Below, piece after piece: positions 7,527 through 9,917 of a stretch of 9,917 bases of DNA (its first letter is position 1; the number at the start of each line of letters is the position of its first letter). The stretch comes from Bacteroidales bacterium (GTDB lineage Bacteria > Bacteroidota > Bacteroidia > Bacteroidales > F082), in contig JAOZNY010000109.1 in the NCBI GenBank assembly GCA_029933565.1, forward strand, positions 1 to 9,917, written 5' to 3'. The notes under the pieces were generated by a model. It saw only the letters and a list, made by a program, of their open reading frames with translations. It ran no database searches and was not told where the DNA came from. The position numbers were made by a program, and so were the translations under genes.

Positions 7527-7790
7527 ATATTTTATGGAATAATGTTAAATTTTATACTCAATAGTATCCAATTGGCATGATTTGTTTTAATTGTGATACT
7601 AATCTTCTGTTCTTTTTTATCGTTAAAAAAATCAATCTTTAGACAATTTGAATAAGGCTTTTATTCCCACAGAATTGAAAATAATGAAAGAACCTACTTA
7701 ATATGTTTGGAAGAACTTGGTATTGCGTTATTTATAAATTGTTAATTAATTACTACTTTAATTTTAAATCTTAATTCTATTACTACTACA
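7527..7790. other. Intergenic region between divergent units
   Basis: This AT-rich stretch separates the start of the minus-strand receptor operon from the plus-strand adhesin-like fragment. It holds an A/T-only dyad (TTTTTTA 7613-7619 with TAAAAAA 7624-7630), too weak to call a terminator. It also holds an approximate 29-30-base direct repeat (TTAATTAATTACTACT at 7742-7757, and TTAATTCTATTACTACT at 7771-7787) just before the adhesin-like coding signal begins. I see no gene. Confidence 0.4.
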
Positions 7791-7812
7791 CGGCAATGGT
7801 GCCAATGGAGCT

Positions 7813-8745
7813 ATGGGAATAAATGCACCAAGTATTACCAATGACCAAGATGGCATTATTTATATTCACAATGTAGAGTCAAGTGCCATCCGAACTGAAG
7901 GAGACCTTGAAAATAGTGGGTTAATTAAAATTTATAATAATTCTAATGTGGGTATTTTTGTTGTTGATGGAACATTATCAAATCAGGAGACAGGTGATAT
8001 TAGGATTAAAAATAATGGTGCCGATGCTATTTCTCTTTCTCTGGCTACTTTAGAAAATGATGGAGTTATCCTTTTTGATAATATTTCGGGATTGTCATTA
8101 AATGCAGGCTCGGGTTCGTTGTCGTATAATAATACAAATGGTACTATTAAAGGTAATGGTCAAATTAGTGGTAGTTACTTTTATGATAGTGGTTTTATAA
8201 GCCCTGGAGATAATATAGGTTTGTTGGAAATATTTGGTTACAGACCTACTCTTCCTACCTATAATATGGAAATTGTTGGGTCTGATGGTGCTGGTATTCC
8301 CGGAGGATATGATTTATTAACTTTAACTATTTCAAATAGTTACTTATTACAAGGAACAGTAAATATCTCCTTTGCGGGAGAATATACAGGTGTTTCTCAA
8401 GATACTTTTTATATATTTTCAATTCCTTCAGGATATACCGGAAGTTTTGATGTAATAAATCTTCCAACTTTACCAACAGGACTTTCTTGGGAAACAATTT
8501 ACAGTACCGATGGTGTAAAATTTGTTATTGATAGCATGATTACCTGGACAGGAGCAATTAGTCAGGATTGGGATAATCCTTCTAATTGGGATAAAAATAT
8601 TGTTCCTAATGAAAACAATGATGTTACAATTCCAACAGGTACAACATATTCTGCACATGTAAACTCTAATTCCATTATTCGATCACTTCTTTTAATGCCT
8701 GCTGCTACTTTAATAATTGATCAAACTTTAACGGTGAAATTTTAA
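7813..8745 (+). CDS. Adhesin/autotransporter-passenger-like surface protein fragment
   Basis: This 310-residue frame is rich in Asn, Gly, Ser and Thr. Residues about 1-120 look like beta-helix rungs (TEGDLENSGLIKIYNNSN, GTLSNQETGDIRIKNNG). Residues about 130-245 match the classic autotransporter-passenger pattern SPGDNIGLLEIFG, GGYDLLTLT, LLQGTVNISFAGEYTG, DTFYIFSIPSGYTGSFDVI, LPTGLSWETIYSTDGVKFVI. Residues about 245-310 begin a second module common in Bacteroidota surface proteins (ITWTGAISQDWDNPSNWD, then NNDVTIPTG) that stops abruptly at LTVKF. There is no signal peptide, and in-frame coding-like residues (GNGANGA) continue upstream of the ATG to about 7792, up to a stop at 7765-7767. Neither a type IX sorting domain nor an anchor is present. 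It is therefore probably the remnant of a much larger cell-surface protein and may not be expressed. It lies 358 bases upstream of the next gene. Confidence 0.6.
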   Translation: MGINAPSITNDQDGIIYIHNVESSAIRTEGDLENSGLIKIYNNSNVGIFVVDGTLSNQETGDIRIKNNGADAISLSLATLENDGVILFDNISGLSLNAGSGSLSYNNTNGTIKGNGQISGSYFYDSGFISPGDNIGLLEIFGYRPTLPTYNMEIVGSDGAGIPGGYDLLTLTISNSYLLQGTVNISFAGEYTGVSQDTFYIFSIPSGYTGSFDVINLPTLPTGLSWETIYSTDGVKFVIDSMITWTGAISQDWDNPSNWDKNIVPNENNDVTIPTGTTYSAHVNSNSIIRSLLLMPAATLIIDQTLTVKF

Positions 8746-8857
8746 TTAATTAGTATTTTGTAAAACCACATTATTTATTGCAACATTATTTCCCACCTAA
8801 AAAACATCCAAATTTTCAAAATAAGATAGAAAAATTTGCTACAAATAATTGATTTTT

Positions 8858-8881
8858 TGTACGAATGCGCACATTTGTACA
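8858..8881. promoter_or_regulatory. 24-bp operator-like inverted repeat, copy 1
   Basis: The arms TGTACGAATG (8858-8867) and CATTTGTACA (8872-8881) flank the spacer CGCA. The dyad is symmetric at 20 of 24 positions; the arms differ from perfect symmetry at one pair only. It lies 222 bases upstream of the ATG at 9104. Its size and geometry fit a dimeric DNA-binding regulator. The regulator is not in the window. Confidence 0.45.
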
Positions 8882-9002
8882 TCTTTTTATTGCTCAAGTA
8901 CTAAATGCTAAGGTTTTTAAAATACATATTTGTATAGTACAGATAAACAAAGTGTTAAGTATATTATTCTGACTTTTTACTGCTTATTATTTCTTGAAAC
9001 TT

Positions 9003-9026
9003 TGTGCCACTGCGTGCATTCGTACA
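9003..9026. promoter_or_regulatory. 24-bp operator-like inverted repeat, copy 2
   Basis: The right arm CATTCGTACA (9017-9026) is the exact reverse complement of the left arm of copy 1 (8858-8867). The left arm TGTGCCACTG (9003-9012) matches the copy 1 left arm at 7 of 10 bases, again with a 4-base spacer (CGTG). Spacing and length equal copy 1, 145 bases upstream. It ends 77 bases before the ATG, just upstream of the tentative promoter, as an activator site would. Confidence 0.4.
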
Positions 9027-9103
9027 ACAAGTTCTTGGTTTTTTTAGGTTTATGGTATATCATTGCATTTGAAATATTAACTAACTACTTTAAAATTTTA
9101 CTT

Positions 9104-9877
9104 ATGAAAAAACTTACTTTTTTATTTATTGCAATTTTTTGCGGAGCAATGTTTGTAAATGCTCAGAAGGTGCAAACCATTAGTGACCCAAATGTAGTTC
9201 CTACAATTACACAAGAACAAATTGATGCATTGGGTCAACAAAATAATGATGGTGACAGAGGCATTATCTATTTAGATTTTGAAGGGCTTGGGAATCTTGA
9301 TGCTATTAATGATTTTTACAATGGTGGAACCAGCCAACTGGGATTTTCCGGACCAAACTATGGTGTTCAGTTTGCAGGCGCACTCAGTATTATAGATTCT
9401 GACGCAGGTGGTACAGGAAACATTGGAAATGAACCATCACCAGAAACAGTTATGTTTTCTCCTAGTGAAAATTCATTTGTAATGAATGTTGCGACAGGTT
9501 TTACTAATGGCTTTTCTTTTTATTATGCTGCTAATATTGGTACTAATTCTTCTGTTGAAGTTTATGATGGATTAAATGGTACGGGTAACTTGATTGGTTC
9601 GGTTAGTGTTCCAGGACAAAATAATGGAACTAATTGTACAGGAGATCCAAATGGATATTATTGTCAATGGGATGTGGCAAGCATTCCTTTTGCTGGGACT
9701 GGCATGTCGGTTAAGTTTATTGGCCCTGCAGATAATTTGGGATTTGACGATGTTACCTTTGGTAGTATAACTCCAGGCCCACAACCTGAAATACCTGTTT
9801 CCGACTGGGCAATCTACTTTGGTATATTCTTAATTGGTTTGTTTGTTATCTTCCGTTTTAGAAGAAGACTCGCATAA
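9104..9877 (+). CDS. Secreted PEP-CTERM-like protein with a C-terminal sorting signal
   Basis: This is a 257-residue exported protein. The start at 9104 is chosen because MKKLTFLFIAIFCGAMFVNA is a clean Sec signal peptide; the frame is open back to 8930 without signal-like sequence. The central part (about 53-221) resembles PEP-CTERM proteins known from cyanobacteria and proteobacteria: YLDFEGLGNLDAINDFYNGG (56-75), SGPNYGVQF (82-90), IIDSDAGGTGN (96-106), GFSFYYAANIG (136-146), VYDGLNGTGNLIGSV (153-167) and LGFDDVTFGS (212-221). Cys178 and Cys187 could form a disulfide. The C-terminus is tripartite: a Pro-containing lead (PGPQPE), the motif IPVSDW (230-235), a hydrophobic helix (236-250) and the Arg cluster RFRRR (251-255). 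This has the layout of signals cleaved by exosortase-type enzymes or related transpeptidases, with IPVSDW where PEP or IPTL would stand. No such enzyme is in the window. A simple membrane anchor is the alternative. Confidence 0.75.
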   Translation: MKKLTFLFIAIFCGAMFVNAQKVQTISDPNVVPTITQEQIDALGQQNNDGDRGIIYLDFEGLGNLDAINDFYNGGTSQLGFSGPNYGVQFAGALSIIDSDAGGTGNIGNEPSPETVMFSPSENSFVMNVATGFTNGFSFYYAANIGTNSSVEVYDGLNGTGNLIGSVSVPGQNNGTNCTGDPNGYYCQWDVASIPFAGTGMSVKFIGPADNLGFDDVTFGSITPGPQPEIPVSDWAIYFGIFLIGLFVIFRFRRRLA

Positions 9878-9900
9878 TACTTACATAAAAATATTTATTG

Positions 9901-9917
9901 AAAAGCCGCTTCGAAAG
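9901..9917 (+). terminator. Probable first half of a terminator, cut by the window end
   Basis: AAAAGCCGCTTCGAAAG follows the stop codon of the last gene by about 23 bases. CTT pairs with AAG across a tight loop, and GCCG preceded by AAAA would pair with a CGGC-TTTT continuation just outside the window. The second arm is not visible, so this is a prediction. Confidence 0.35.

Larger units (their letters stand above)
8746..9103. other. Long leader region upstream of the exosortase-type target
   Basis: No gene is recognised in this 358-base AT-rich stretch. It contains two 24-base dyads listed separately, plus smaller motifs built from the same TGTA/TACA elements: ATACA-N4-TGTAT (8922-8935) and TGTA-TAG-TACA (8931-8941). 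A tentative promoter for the next gene is TTGG (9035-9038), 19 bases, TATCATTG (9058-9065), with one mismatch in each box. The frame of the next gene is open back to 8930, but those codons do not look like protein. Confidence 0.4.

Noticed and set aside
7613..7630. Intrinsic terminator or operator at the A/T-only dyad
   Set aside because: The stem is only A-T pairs and such dyads are expected by chance in this AT-rich gap.
8930..9103. N-terminal extension of the sorting-signal protein by 58 residues
   Set aside because: The extension is not signal-like and would span the second dyad; MKKLTFLF at 9104 is a clean export start.
1..9917. CRISPR array, tRNA, rRNA, complete insertion sequence or toxin-antitoxin pair
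   Set aside because: No regularly spaced repeats, RNA gene signatures, transposase frames or paired small genes were seen.

Overview
The window looks like an AT-rich chromosomal segment of a member of the Bacteroidota. The evidence is a TonB-dependent receptor with STN, carboxypeptidase-like and plug domains paired with a DUF4249 lipoprotein; lipoproteins and Sec-secreted proteins starting MK; start codons without clear Shine-Dalgarno sequences; and -7 elements fitting the Bacteroidota consensus TAnnTTTG. A finer placement cannot be supported from the sequence alone.

Layout. Bases 1-354 hold no convincing gene. They contain a GC-richer block with an imperfect hairpin that resembles the 3' end of a group II intron or a Bacteroidota intergenic repeat. 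On the minus strand follow a small secreted PepSY-like (BLIP-like) protein (355-801) and a cobalamin-binding-type radical SAM protein resembling RiPP maturases (1032-2864), which has its own promoter and no obvious precursor peptide beside it. Between them, on the plus strand, lies a short lipoprotein signal and mature stub with a frameshift at its start (950-1080).

The centre is a minus-strand operon read from 7526 to 3114: a lipoprotein with a Gly/Arg-rich tail (6675-7526), an 890-residue TonB-dependent receptor (3944-6616) and a DUF4249 lipoprotein (3114-3941) starting 2 bases after the receptor stop. Together they probably form an outer-membrane uptake or surface-display unit of unknown substrate.

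The right end is on the plus strand. An adhesin/autotransporter-passenger-like ORF (7813-8745) seems cut at both ends. After a 358-base gap comes a secreted protein (9104-9877) that resembles PEP-CTERM proteins and ends in a tripartite sorting signal: IPVSDW, a membrane helix, then an Arg cluster. The gap contains two related 24-bp dyads (8858-8881 and 9003-9026) that could be operators for this gene. The last bases look like the first half of a terminator.

The most interesting items are the exosortase-type target with its paired operator-like dyads, and the orphan radical SAM enzyme. No complete new multi-gene system can be shown from this window.
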